Positions 11,471-22,706 of a DNA stretch of 64,000 nt are shown one piece after another (within the stretch, counting starts at the first letter, position 1; every line of letters starts with the position of its first letter). The notes beneath the pieces are model-generated. The model saw only the letters and a list, made by a program, of their open reading frames with translations. It had not been told where the DNA came from and made no database searches. The position numbers were made by a program, and so were the translations under genes. Source of the DNA: Periconia sp. R9002. Its lineage: Eukaryota; Ascomycota; Dothideomycetes; Pleosporales; Periconiaceae. The stretch is from assembly GCA_023627715.1 (NCBI GenBank), contig JAMAHW010000033.1:1-64000 (forward strand). The letters are read 5' to 3'.

Positions 11471-13495
11471 TTATACTTTTAAAAGTAAATAACCAGAATT
11501 CTGCAAGTTCTGGAATACACCCTTGGGATCATATGTAGAAGCGACCTTGCTCAGGTACGCTACACTCTCCGTCCCATAGCTCTTTAGTGGCGATTGAGTG
11601 TATGAAGCGTCGTTTTGGAATTGGAAATTTAGCTTCAAGCCGCGCGACTCCGCCGTCGATTCAAGAGAATGGATAAGCTGGTGAATCTGTGAGCGAGCTG
11701 CTTCATCATCGGCATCGTTCTTCCACTGCGTTATAATGGCCAACCCTGTGGCGACTGTTGTCAGCAAGCCCTGCAACTCTCAATTCCCCGCAACCAAACT
11801 TACATGATTGCATCTCAGCAGGTATGTTCATCACATTGCCGCCTTTGTCCTCGCCCTTGGTGACGGCAGACATACCGATTGGCTGGAATGTAAAGGCTAA
11901 AGTTATCTCGGGGTTTTGTGCAGCTTCCTGGAGAACACTATGGAGATCCGCATAGAGGTCGGCGTTGGGCTTCACCGTGACGGCCCCAATTTCGTACCTT
12001 TCAACAGCAACCTTGATGTCAGCTGCGGTATCACATGATTAGAATATCTCTTCCCTGCAACTCACTTGGCGATGCCGTCAATTGCCGTAGCCTTAGACAT
12101 GGAGAGTTGTGTACCGTTGGTCGGTGGGACTGCTTCCATAAGTACTGGAATACTATCGAACGCGCGGAACACTGATGGGAAGTCTGTCCATTCCCTGTAC
12201 ATCATCCCTGCAGTTAGAGTGCCGGTAGCCACGCTCAAGAAAAAGCCTATTTTGTTATCTTTATCCAACGCTTTATCAACTTCAAAGGCCGCTTGCATGA
12301 CGCGATCCTTGTCGCTGGCATTGTATACCCTAATGGTGTACCAGAGACGGTAATCAGGGTATGTATATGCATCATAGCGGGTGACGATACCTGTGGAGAG
12401 AAGGTGAGCTGAGCAAAATATTGGAAACGAAAGGATTGGACCGTACCAAAGTTAGGTCCGGCACCTTTCAGCGCCTTGAAAAGCTCAGAATAGCTGTCAG
12501 CGTTGACTTGTATGATAGTAGAATCGGCAAGGACAACCTGAATCTTCAGCAGTTATTGGAAGACGTGAAACCAGCGGGAAAATACCTCGAAATTTTTGAT
12601 GTTGTCACAGGCCATACCCCAGTGATTTGAGAAATGAGGCATGCCGCCTATATGCATTTGTGAGCCACGAACGAAATTTTCAAAGCCTTGAGAAGGGAGT
12701 AATGGAGGATCACAAACCTCCCAAGACCAAACCTCCGACCCCGACACCTTTAACGCGGCCCCCAACAACAGTTAGTTCATGCTGCTCCAATTGCTCATAG
12801 ACTTGATCCCAGGTGGCTCCAGGCCCCAGCGATGCAATTGACTTGTCCTCAGAAAGGGCAACAGTTTTCATGGCGCCCATGTCGATTAGAAGTCCTGATT
12901 GGTCAATGCTGCCAAAACCCGGATTGGCATTGTGACCCCCGCTGCGGACGGCGAATTTACTCTTCATGGAGGTCACGATACGTAATGCGACTGCTACTTC
13001 GAGAGGCATTTGGACGCGTAAAATGCAAGCAGCAGGTAGCCAACATAACATTGACCTGCAGCTCAATGTCAGCTAATACGGATGCTTTGGATCTGTTCAC
13101 GTATCAGTTTTCCTGTTGCTGTTGTAGATACGTCGCACCATCTCCTGGCATTAAAGCGTGTGGTCCGAAGATAATTTGTGCAGCTTTACAAGCCAAGCTT
13201 GTTCGAGCATCCTCTGATAGCGAGATGTTGTCGCTTCGAGCCCGAATAGCATCCAACTCTTTTGCATGTTGGGTGAAGATCTGGGACAAGGTATCACGAG
13301 CTTCGACAGAAGCAGAAGCGTTCGTAGTGACAATTGCGAGCAACTCTTTCGAAAGCGAGTTCATATCTATGCTGAAGTTTAACGAGGGACGTTCTCGTGA
13401 TACGATTTGTGGCAAAGACAAAGGTGCAAAGGTGCAAAGGTGAGAGTTAGTGTAATCACCACGGCGGAAGAGGGCAATAATCCTTTTAACTGCAT
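11471..13495 (-). pseudogene. Secreted FAD-linked oxidoreductase (berberine-bridge/PCMH type), frame-disrupted
   Basis: This encodes a flavin oxidase of the FAD-binding type 2 plus BBE-like family. Visible are the FAD-binding block (RSGGHNANPGFGSID, then GGRVKGVGVGGLVLGG), HWGMACDNIKNFEVVLADST, the GAGPNFGIVTRYD block and the C-terminal BBE region ending near YDPKGVFQNLQNSGYLL. Seven exons join in frame with introns at 12648-12717, 12538-12585, 12391-12446, 11998-12065 and 11746-11803. Two lesions occur at the 5' end. A good signal peptide (start 13495, MQLKGLLPSSAVVITLTL) is out of frame with the enzyme across an 8-bp tandem repeat (13420-13443). The first intron (13056-13104) begins AT instead of GT and reads straight into a TGA. 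Such oxidases act on sugars, alkaloids or fungal metabolites; the substrate here is unknown. A cryptic upstream donor (gac|gtatct) could splice in frame but would delete a conserved segment. Confidence 0.85.
13420..13443 (-). repeat. 8-bp tandem repeat inside the signal-peptide region
   Basis: The plus-strand unit aaaggtgc occurs at 13420-13427 and 13428-13435, with a 7/8 match at 13436-13443. The unit length is not a multiple of three, so gain or loss of one unit changes the reading frame between the signal peptide and the mature oxidase. Confidence 0.85.
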
Positions 13496-14539
13496 CTGCG
13501 ATGTTTCAAATGACTGAATCAATTTCTATTTCCGACAAGACTCTGAATGGGGTGGAACTGTAGGTTTGGAGGGGTACCATAGTTGATTCAAGAACATTTG
13601 CGCTGATAACCAATACATGCAAATGCGCTAAAGTGGCGTAGTCGGGCATCCTGCAGATATGGAGGGGAAACATTGGAACAACGTAGCAAAGCCGTCTTAC
13701 GTGGAGTTGAGATTACTGTCAGATCCTCAATACCGAGGGTGGCAGAAGGAACTGCCTTTGGCTGGGCCTAGCTATGCGCTTCCTTCGGCGACTACGTCTC
13801 TAAGCCCCTAGTCTCTTTTATGTATATCTGTGAGGGCGGTGAATGCCAAGGGACTGGAAACTGAGGGGCCAGTACAAAGACAAATGAAAATATTCCGTAA
13901 TGAGATTAAGGAGGACTTAAAAAAACCAGACAGGCTCAATACGTGATGGTCGTCACTCATTTGTGTACAGGAGGGTGTCCGGCCGAGTAGGCGTGAAAAT
14001 ATTAGAACTTGGTAAAGCAACGAGCTAGCAGAACTATTTAGCTTCCATAAAGTTGCAATATCAGCAGGTGGCTGAACCTGACGCTTGAGTTGCAATTTAC
14101 ATGGAGCTGGGTGATTACCGCTTGGATCAAGGCAATAACGTAATCCTGTGCTGATTATTTCCTCTTATAATATCGCATATCAACGTCCAATCTCTATCCA
14201 AGTTGGTGCGGTACTAACCGCTAGATTGCGGCCTTTCCTACTCCAAATCGTAAATACTAGTGGCTGTGCTCGGAAAGGCACTGTGAATTGTTGGTGATAG
14301 CGATTCTCAATTCTGTCTACCAATAGTACTGATTGGTTCAAACCCATCGGTGGAAAAAAAGCGTTGATATCTTACGCGTATAACCAACCACAGGCTCAAA
14401 ATCAGCGCACCGGCCCTTTCCCCTCATTGTGTCACGGAACCCCGCACTCGCCGAATAGTACACATATAATCCTGTCACAACTTACATTTACGCGGGTTTT
14501 GTCGGTTGCCTCTTGTTCTTCAAACAGTTACAATTTACA
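13496..14539. other. Intergenic region, promoter side of the FAD oxidase and of the 14.5-kb gene
   Basis: Only short ORFs without family features are present in either strand. It separates two divergently transcribed loci and probably contains both promoters. No defined motif was found. Confidence 0.4.
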
Positions 14540-15199
14540 ATGTCTATGTATTCGCCACCATACATCTTTTTCCACAGTCGGACAGGTTGCTATTGGCAAC
14601 AGGGAACCGACCCTACCTTACACAATCTTCCTACGCTCGACGATGTTGCCCATGATCGCCTTCCATCCCTTTCCATTAATGTGTCGCAGCCTGACGCTTT
14701 GATGGCTTGGCTCGACAAGAACAACGCTGCTCTGATCTCGGATCTTACCGTTTTTGTCGGTGCGACCGATGAGGGGCCTAGTCCACAGCGATGGTACGCC
14801 CTATTCAATAAGCTCCAAAAAAGAGCATCAAATATCCAGAATTTGGTGGTCTACTGGGATGCGGAGGGCCCGCTTCATATCGGTCTTGGAAAGAGCGTAG
14901 TTTTTGTTCGCGGACTGGCGCTGCTCAAGGTGAAGAAATCAGTTGAAATCTGCGGTTCTTATGCGAAGCACTGGCCAAGCTACTTGGAAGAGAAAATGGG
15001 CTTGATGCCAGTGAATAACGACGCAGTTCCGGGGAGCTTTTGGGAGAGAGACCTGAAGGATTACCAGAGAGGGACTGAGAACCTGAATCCTTGGGTTGAT
15101 ACTAAGGACGAAAAATGGAACCTTCCGTACAAATTTCCGAGCACAAGCGAGATGCTCCATACTATATCCGAATGCAGAAGAGTTGCAGGGGCCTTTTAA
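14540..15199 (+). CDS. Uncharacterised fungal protein, single exon, 219 aa
   Basis: A single uninterrupted ORF. The ATG at 14540 was chosen because its context (ttacaATGtc) is good; an upstream TTG in the same frame is unlikely. The protein is soluble, with no signal peptide or membrane segment. Recognisable stretches are a Trp-rich middle (RWYALFNKLQ, QNLVVYWDAEG) and a later KSVEICGSYAKHWPSYLEEKMG segment. I have seen this style in lineage-restricted fungal proteins of unknown role, often single-copy accessory genes. No domain can be named. Codon choice and length support a real gene, although no transcript evidence is available. Confidence 0.6.
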   Translation: MSMYSPPYIFFHSRTGCYWQQGTDPTLHNLPTLDDVAHDRLPSLSINVSQPDALMAWLDKNNAALISDLTVFVGATDEGPSPQRWYALFNKLQKRASNIQNLVVYWDAEGPLHIGLGKSVVFVRGLALLKVKKSVEICGSYAKHWPSYLEEKMGLMPVNNDAVPGSFWERDLKDYQRGTENLNPWVDTKDEKWNLPYKFPSTSEMLHTISECRRVAGAF

Positions 15200-15783
15200 G
15201 ATTGAGTCGGAAGCTGGTGGCATTTCATCTAGGGCGGATGTGTGAAGCTAGCCAGCTGGATGACACTCGTATGCCGTAAAGATTTTGCACAGCATTATTT
15301 CAAAGATTTTAGTTAGAAAGGACAATAGTTCCCGATCCGATGACAGAAGCTTATTACCGACCAACGTGAGAATACTAGAATCCTGTTACTCCAACCCTTG
15401 TGCCGGTTGATGCATAATGATAATTCACTGATGATCCACTCACTAGTAGATTCTAAGCTCGTAAATTAAAAACATTGCAATATTTATCACCGTAGTGAAA
15501 TCTCCTTGTAAACCAATATCACCTGGCTTTATATCAAATGATGCAAATAGCAACACACGATTACTGCGGGCTTTTGCATCTCTCTTGAAAAGACTGAAGT
15601 CATTCTTGAAAGTAATTCAACGGCTTCTTCACTTTTCATACGCCTCCAATCTCATTATGAGTTCAGCGCTAAATCTTATGACGCAGAAGGGGAACATAGT
15701 TGCTAATCTTGAGTATCTAGAGTCTCTCCCACATCTGAGGTCAACTTTCTAAAGCTGTCAGATTACATTACCCTTTTGAGCCG
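15200..15783. other. Intergenic stretch between convergent genes
   Basis: Short ORFs only, such as 15495-15752 on the plus strand, with no family features. This is the 3' region of both neighbouring genes. Confidence 0.4.
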
Positions 15784-16819
15784 TCAAAGTAATTTCTTAT
15801 GCACAATCTCCCAAAAGTCACCAACGAACTCGCCTCCCTCTTCCAGCAAGTGTTTAAAGTCCCGGGATTTTCCGATAGTATCCAACTCGCAAGCGATGTA
15901 TTGCACAACTAAGTGTCTCAGATCATCTACTGTTCCTCCCGATGTTCTATCAGGTCCCTGGTCATATGCGTATCTCGCTAGTTCAAGAACATCGCCGATT
16001 CGCCGGTCGTACAGCTTGAAGCCTCTTAGGGTCACGTGAAGCTTGTGCAACGCTAAGCTCCTCAGCGGTTGCACAAGGCGCATATCAGCAAATGTATATA
16101 AACGTGCATGGGCCAAGAAAACTGGAGTAAAGTTTTGTCGAGACGATGAGTTGTCCTGAGGCTCGAAGCCTTGGAGCATCTCTGCTTTCGGGTCTCCTGC
16201 GGATAGATAATCGAGTCTGTCAAATCGTGATCGTAGCGATGGCTTTGACGACAATTTCTTTTTCTTTTTCAGTGCGACTACCCTAGAATAAGTACTTCTA
16301 TCTCCCTCAGGAGCTGCTGGTGCAACCTCGACAGGCTGAGGTGTCAGCTCATCTTCGATAGGTGGTGGAGCTGGACCTGCGGTTTCTTCTTCGGACCTTG
16401 GTGGCACTGGAGGGTCTGATGCTGGAGGCTCTGGCGTTGGGGACCGTATTTCTCATTGTACAATTAGATTTTGCCGTAGTACGTCCCTGGAAACATACCT
16501 GTGTCCTCTGTATAAGGAGGTACCGTGTAATCGTGACGGTACGCATATTCCAAAAAGCGTACAAAATCTTCAGGCTTCACGTCCTGAAACTCAGCGACTC
16601 GTGTTTTCGCCTCAACCATGTCTCCATTGATCAATGCATTGAAGTGTTCCGATGTATTGGCAATTGCTTCAGAATGCACTACGAATTGCTGCCTCTCGGG
16701 GCCAATATAGAAGGTGAAGAGACCTGACCGAACAAAGCTAGCTAGTTGTCGGACTAGGCCTACAATGATGGGGTTGCAGCATACCTTTCAAAAGGAGATG
16801 CAGGAGATGTTTCATTCAT
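15784..16819 (-). CDS. BTB/POZ domain protein, 301 aa, three exons
   Basis: The N-terminus (start at 16819, MNETSPASPF, then SFVRSGLFTFYIGPERQQFV) is the standard fungal BTB opening. HSEAIANTSEHFNALING and VKPEDFVRFLEYAYRHDYT complete the BTB fold at about residues 10-90. Introns at 16738-16784 (47 bp) and 16416-16498 (83 bp) join the frames exactly. A Pro/Glu-rich linker (EEETAGPAPPPIEDEL) and a Lys-rich patch (LKKKKKLSSK) follow. The C-terminal region (FADMRLVQPLRSLALHKL, LARYAYDQGPD) is the usual BACK-like helical part of these proteins. BTB proteins mediate dimerisation and often recruit cullin-3 ubiquitin ligases; the partner here is unknown. Start and splice sites agree with the common family layout. 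Confidence 0.85.
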
Positions 16820-17182
16820 GTCGAAATTGTTTGCTTCAGCGTAGTGGGAAGGCTTCAGAAACCATTGTACGAGTTGGATAAAAGCGCTGCTTTTTCGGCC
16901 GGGTGACAGTGGGGCGGCGCGTCAGGAAAATGCGCATTCATCATTGGCTATCTTCAGACGACCTTGGAACAACTCATTACCATGTATTATCACGCTTCTG
17001 CAGCCAATCATGTCGCAAGGCAGACTGCTGGGCGTCCTAGCTTTCAGCCATCCCACTCCGCCACCTCACGTACTGCCCCCCCCCCTTTGCACTGACCTTA
17101 AGAGCATTGGTTTACCTTCCGCTGAACGAAATTATCCTGAGCGTTATTGCTTCCCAATCATCACAAAATTACATACCGAATC
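16820..17182. other. Divergent promoter region between the BTB gene and the helical membrane protein gene
   Basis: About 360 bp separate two divergent start codons. It contains C-rich runs (for example ccccccccc near 17077) but no coding signal that I trust. Confidence 0.4.
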
Positions 17183-18508
17183 ATGGTGGAATTTGGCTGG
17201 TCCGCCAGCTGCATCGTTGAGGCCATCAAAATCGCGGAGAAAATCCGGAAAGCGATGCAGACAGCCGGAGGCGCAGAAGATCATTACTCCGAGACGATTG
17301 TTTTCCTGGGTCACGTTGGGGCCACGTTTGGCCTCCTGGAGGAATCGATTAAGGAACATCCAGACTCGCGATATGCAGAAGCAATAGTCAAACAGCTCAA
17401 GCTTGTCGAAACTCCGTGGAATAAGCTAGAGAATGATTACATTGGGAAGTATGAGAGAAGCCTATCACCATATTCCAAGAGATCTAGAATGAAAAAAGTA
17501 CCGCGGAAAGTGCAATGGGCCTTGAAGGCTATAGACGAGGGAGTGACGAAGCTCAAGAAAGAGATTCTGGAGCCTCTGGGCATGATAGACTTACTATTGT
17601 CGTTAGAAACTATGTGAGTGCCTCAGGAGACTCTCCAACGCTTCCTGATTATTCGTAGGCGATCGATTAATGGCCTGAATGAGAAATGCCAGCAAGTAAT
17701 TGATGGCCATCAGCTTGCGAACATTCCAGATACACTGGAGCGTGGATTCAGAAAACTCCAAGGAGCCGTCAAAACGCAAGACATCACACATGGTGAACAA
17801 CTGGAGGTCCTAAAGTCACTCCAACGATTGATCACAGAGCAGCAAAACAACATTTCCGCTGCGTTAGTGAACGACAATAACGCAGCTTTATCTCGCTCAG
17901 AAGTAAGAGAGGCGATGGCGTCCATACTCAACATAACTCAAAACACCGCTTCAGCCCTCACAAATATTGGGCACGTACTTTGGTCACAACAAAACTTGAA
18001 TACCACCCTCATTGATGAACTCCGAGATCAACGCATTCTTCTTAGAACGGCAGAACACACCCTTCACGACTTTACCTCAAGGATAATTAATCAAAAAAAC
18101 CATGAAGAGATCAAGCCGGGCCGTGAGAGCTTATCAGACGTTGCTTTTCATTTTGTAACAGTTGGGAAAGTCTTAGCCACTACTGTCTTAGGACTGACCT
18201 TCGGACTTTCCAAGAAGACGGTTGAGACACAGGGGTTACCCATCAACCAGGTGCGGACAAGTCCCTTAAGTTCACGGGTGACTGCGTGCCTATCGTTTTT
18301 TGACACCACCGAGAACACACCAAATGCACTCGATTCAGAACTTGCGGGTGAGATGAACCACTCTAAGCAAGGAATAAATGACAGGACTAAGTCCGAGAGA
18401 CACACTAGAGCAGCGACGATATCCATGTGCTACGTCGGACTTTTGGCGGTACTGATTTCATCCGTGCTGCCAACTATAGATGCTAAATCAAACGCCCTAA
18501 GTCATTGA
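17183..18508 (+). CDS. Helical protein with HeLo-like/STAND N-terminal-type domain and C-terminal membrane segment, two exons
   Basis: The start ATG at 17183 opens MVEFGWSASCIVEAIKIAEK. A 45-bp intron (17614-17658, gtgagt...cgtag) joins LLSLETM to RSINGLNEKC in frame, giving about 426 aa. The first 150 residues are all-alpha and resemble the N-terminal helical domain found before STAND/NLR proteins and in HeLo-like cell-death inducers (heptad-like Ile/Leu pattern, then KVPRKVQWALKAIDEG and a LLLSLET end). The middle (LQRLITEQQNNISAALVNDN, NTASALTNIGHVLW) is coiled-coil-like. Two hydrophobic segments follow (FVTVGKVLATTVLGLTFGL and MCYVGLLAVLISSVLPTI), the last near the C-terminus. No nucleotide-binding or ubiquitin-like domain is present. 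Role in membrane-associated recognition or cell death is inference from the domain type and the neighbouring HET genes. Confidence 0.65.
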
Positions 18509-19493
18509 AATATTCTCCAACAAAAAGTAAGACTTCTCGGAAGAAAAGAGCACATCCATGGGTTATCGCCTAACCAAAGCCGGGCCGATAGCAGGCAGTT
18601 ATGCCGGTTCAAGAGGGTATTCTTGGGTTTGGAGTTTGCGACGGTTCCAACTCGGATCTAACAACTCATTTCTGTCCTCTATGCGGAAACTTTAAATTGT
18701 AAAAAGATCACATTGGTTGCTGTGACGTAGTAGTGCGCATCGTGGACATATATTATGAGCCACGCAGCCCAGCATTGGCGGGAAGGAACTCTTCGAAATT
18801 ATGAACCCCTGCGTACCAACACCGATGGAGCCAACGTTGATTCTTGCCAGCACCTTTTTGATATTTACATAGTTCATCTAAATCTACGGCTCCAGAGCTA
18901 TTGTTTGAGATTCTTTAGATCTACTATGAATGTAGGAATCATCGTTTTGTTGCTGCCTGCAAAGTTTCATTTTCCCGAATTTCACGATCCCGCTACAGCC
19001 GACTCATCACAGGTGCGAAGGCCAAACTGCGCTATTAATTTCGTGAAAACCTTGACCTGCACTATACGTTTGGAAGTCCGTGTTAAACGCTGACCGAGAT
19101 CCCGAGGTTTCCCTCTTCCTTCTGTCTTTATTAAGATGCCCTCTACGTAGACTGATAGTACAGTAAGCCAATACTTGGAGTCTGTAAATCAGAGATTTAA
19201 CACTTGCCCTAGTCCCCTCGCCAAGAGTTTGAGTGATCCTTATACCCAAGCGAGTTCTTACTATCAGACCCACTGCGGGAGCTAGAGGGGGGTCCGGGAG
19301 CATAAGATTGCAGTGCACGCCGCCGCACGGGTACGCTAAATGGTAATCAGGGGCTGATCTGGGCTAGCTTCACACCATCCCCGGCTGGTGCCTGAAAGAT
19401 TGACCCGTAGACTACTGTACCCACGTTTCCACCTACGACATCTATCTACCTTTCTTTTTCTTTTATATCACAAACATCACTGCAAAGGTCAAA
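18509..19493. other. Intergenic region
   Basis: No supported gene. A 112-codon ORF at 18755-19093 lacks any recognisable features. A pyrimidine-rich tract (ctttctttttctttta) near 19450 lies just upstream of the next start codon, as in many fungal promoters. Confidence 0.4.
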
Positions 19494-21680
19494 ATGCTGC
19501 GTTTAAATTCACGCCAGGTGTTGAGGCGTGTCTTTCGGCCTACCCGTTTCGAAGCCCACATGCTGCCTCCCCTTTCATCATACGCGCAGCACAACCACCG
19601 ATTTCGACGCTTTGCGGACGTTCCCGCAAAGAATTCCAAATCGATACCAAGCTCATTGGACATTGACAGAGTTCAAAAGGAATTGAAGGACTTCGTCGGA
19701 GACCGTGAGACTTGGAGTTATGAGAAACTTCATAATCTCACTTATGGTGTGTCAAGATCGTAATTTCATAACCTGAGGGTCGCTCTGACATTGCAAAGAT
19801 GATACTATTTTCACGATTCTCGACATTCAACGTTTTTTCGATTACGCTGTGGGCGGCTATCGACCCGATGGTGGCCAACCCTCGTTCCCGTTGATGACAC
19901 AAGAGGAGATGACTCTCATAGACGCCCCATACCATCAATGGGCACCGGCACCGTTCAACAATCTTAGTTATTCCTGCCTCCAAAAGGCGCAACCTGCGTT
20001 CATGAATATGGGGGACGAGAATCTTGCGACACCGCCTTACGTAACTATGTACGCTCGTCTGCTCGCTCTGCGATCAAAAATCGGGAATGGTATGGTCCCA
20101 ATTAGTCACGATCGTTGGTTGGAAAAACGAATGGATGATCCTGAAAATTACAACGTCTTGGTCGAACTCATGGGCGATATCGTTAACATCTTCGGATTGC
20201 TCAATCACGACGACACCCTCCACCGAACACGGAATACATTCAATTTCCTGGTTGACACGTATTCTGAATTTGGCGAAGCGGTGAATCGCCGTCGTGAAGA
20301 GATGGGGGTTCAAGAAAGGCTCGACTTTGCTGGAATGTGGGCCGAGTTCTACCAAGCACAAATAACTACGTCTACGAGTCGTACCCACCAGTGGTTAGTG
20401 GAGCGAGTGGATGAGGTCCAGAGCCGTGCGTTTGAGCGGTATAACGAAGCCGTGGTTTTGGCTGAGGGTGATCAAGAAGCACTTGTCGCGGCAGGAAAAA
20501 AGCTTTATGCTTGTGTTCAGGACCTCAATGCAATGATGATTCAAGTGGATTCGGCTTTAGGAATTTCTATGTATGGTTTCAAGGGAAACGAATCTTCAGG
20601 AAGCACTTCGGATCTTCCCATGACTGATCGAATAGTCAGCTACAAGGAGATGTTACGTACGAAGTCGTGGCGATTCCTGGAGCAGATTGAAGGAAGGAAG
20701 GATTTGGAGTCGACTGCATACCAACGGCTCGAAAAGGAAAAAGGTCTGTTGGCTGACGAAACGGCGGATAAATTGCTACAGACAAACGAAAGATTTCGGG
20801 ATCCTCAAGCACTCGTATCCCATTACTACGAAGGAAGGAACAACTTGGCTGAATTGAGGAAAACCTTTCGAGGAGAACCGAAAGTTCTGGGGGAGGAAGA
20901 TTGGATCACCATTCTAAGAGAGCGCATGGACTTCTATCTGCGAAATGGTAGGGATCGCGCAACGCACAGATGGGGGTTCGTTTGCTACAGGTTGACGTAC
21001 AAACAAACCGACGATGAATGGCGAGCATTCCTGAAAAAGCTCGAGGCAGACATTTTCAGGTCTGGAAAATGGATTGCGGGGTACGATACCATAGCGGATA
21101 TGGCTGGTTTAGACTACATCGATGGCCGAGATCACGGTATTGCAGAAGGTGACATTGAAGCGGCGAAACGGTACGTTGCGAATTTACATCGGGAGGCGCT
21201 CCACTGACAGCACCCAGCCACTTCACCTCCACCTACACAATGCTCCCAACCCCAGGCCGATGGTGGACGCATGATTTTTTGGTGATTGATTATCTGTCTT
21301 ATGAATCATACGCTAATCCATTCGGGGGGGTGGGTCGAGCGCCATCTTTTGGCGATGACGGCGGATTTGTTCGTCTTGTGGATACGGTAACACAGAATCA
21401 GCAATTCCTCGATGTCATCTCCCCTGGTTATAAAGGCCAAGTCAAAGTGCTTTCAACCTTGGTTTTGGAAGACATCTATCCTCTGCTCACTAATTTCTCG
21501 GTTCGTCCTAACGGTTTCTGGCCTCTGGCTAGACTGCATCCGAGAGAGGTGTATGTCGGGCACACAGTTCCAACACAGGAAGCATGGTGGGAAATGCTTA
21601 GAGTCGACATGAACACTCTAACGGGAGCGTTCTTCAACAGTTTAAAGAGACAGCAGTCAGAACTACCCAGGAAGAAGTGA
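19494..21680 (+). CDS. Uncharacterised fungal protein of the 'RWGFV.YR.TY' type, possible mitochondrial presequence, 695 aa, three exons
   Basis: The N-terminus (MLRLNSRQVLRRVFRPTRF) is Arg-rich without acidic residues, like a mitochondrial presequence. Intron 1 is 19747-19798 (52 bp). Intron 2 is 21171-21217 (47 bp; donor gtacgt, branch site ctgac, acceptor cccag). Intron 2 removes the apparent stop at 21205-21207 and joins two ORFs that otherwise look like separate genes. Exons of 253, 1372 and 463 nt sum to an exact reading frame. The C-terminal third has the signature THRWGFVCYRLTY followed by DDEWRAFLKKLEADI, seen in a large group of uncharacterised fungal proteins, and ends with FLVIDYLSYESYANP and GGFVRLVDTV. 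Function is unknown. No catalytic motif is visible. Confidence 0.75.
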
Positions 21681-22476
21681 TCCCGATCCGAATGTCTCAA
21701 CTCAATGTATATTTAAAATCTTATTGAATGCGATACGTATCACGTTTTCTCCGCACATTAGAAGGCCGCACTTTCAATCCGGTCTGATTTGTCCCTGCCA
21801 GGCAATTCGTAGGGAGAGTGTTGGTTAGCCTTCTAAATATGTATTGACTTTAGAAGGAGGATTAGTTTAAATACCGAAGTTGGTCCTCTGGTACTTTAGA
21901 TAAGTATGGCAGGATGATAATTGTGTGGATTTACCTTCCTTTGATTCATTTGCCACGTACTGATAGTGCACAGCTCTTGGAATGGGCTATTTGAGGCAGC
22001 CCGGTCCCGCGTTGACGGGTTGAACACGGCTAGCCATATCCATTAGCCTCTGAGCTTCATTGGTCTACTCGGCGGCTTGACCCAAGTACAATCCAGGCAG
22101 CAGCACCTCCAATTCAGCACGTGCCAATTAGCGCGACGTAATCCCTTATCTACATATATTCGTAGACCTTTTCCTGCGCTACGCCGCTTCTTTGCACCGA
22201 AGCTAATACTGAGCTGTTGGAGAGCGAACCGCGGTAAATTCATGTGACAGCACGGCAAGTGCAGGTAGTATGAACTGGACTTTAGGCAGCAGCCCTGATG
22301 AGATGCATCGGTAGAGACTTCCCCAGCTTTCAGATGTAGGCTTGAGCCAACAGGAATGTGGTTCCATCCACCAGCCCCATTATCTTGAATTAGAAGCTCC
22401 TGAATCTGAATTCCTAACATAGATAATTAATTAACTTAGCTCTCTTGTTCCTCTCATACTAAGTAGAATCCGAAAC
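21681..22476. other. Intergenic region containing a dispersed 59-bp repeat
   Basis: No gene was found. The minus-strand ORF at 22043-22420 overlaps the repeat and lacks family features. Confidence 0.4.
22041..22099 (+). repeat. 59-bp direct repeat, left copy
   Basis: The sequence around ctgagcttcattggtctact recurs at 29069-29127 in the same orientation. By hand alignment 53 of 59 positions are identical, and most differences are transitions. The pair flanks the HET pseudogene, the permease and the GMC oxidoreductase. Confidence 0.85.
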
Positions 22477-22706
22477 TTAGGAATCGCCATCCTTGCCATC
22501 TCCCGAGTACGTGGAATCCCTGCTAGGACTACTCTCGAGCCCCCGGTCAACCTCACGTGCCTTGAATACGCAGTCACAGAAGGAGAATTCTGGCGGAGGC
22601 CCTTCACGCTGGACGACCCGCACAGTCGCTAGCCTGGATGTCTGATGCGACGGCTTGAATCCCGCCTCCTCGATGACTCGCGCACAAGGGAAGCTGTTAA
22701 ACAAGT

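Noticed and set aside
11998..12065. Possible frameshift in the FAD oxidase after DGIAK
   Set aside because: Using the nearer acceptor (cgcag) gives a wrong phase, but the acceptor at ttgaaag joins the exons in frame and gives a typical family spacing.
16944..17387. 147-codon plus-strand ORF overlapping the start of the helical membrane protein gene
   Set aside because: It overlaps the better-supported gene starting at 17183 in another frame and is Pro/Arg-rich shadow sequence.
18755..19093. 112-codon plus-strand ORF between two genes
   Set aside because: No conserved motif, no good start context, and composition like the surrounding intergenic DNA.
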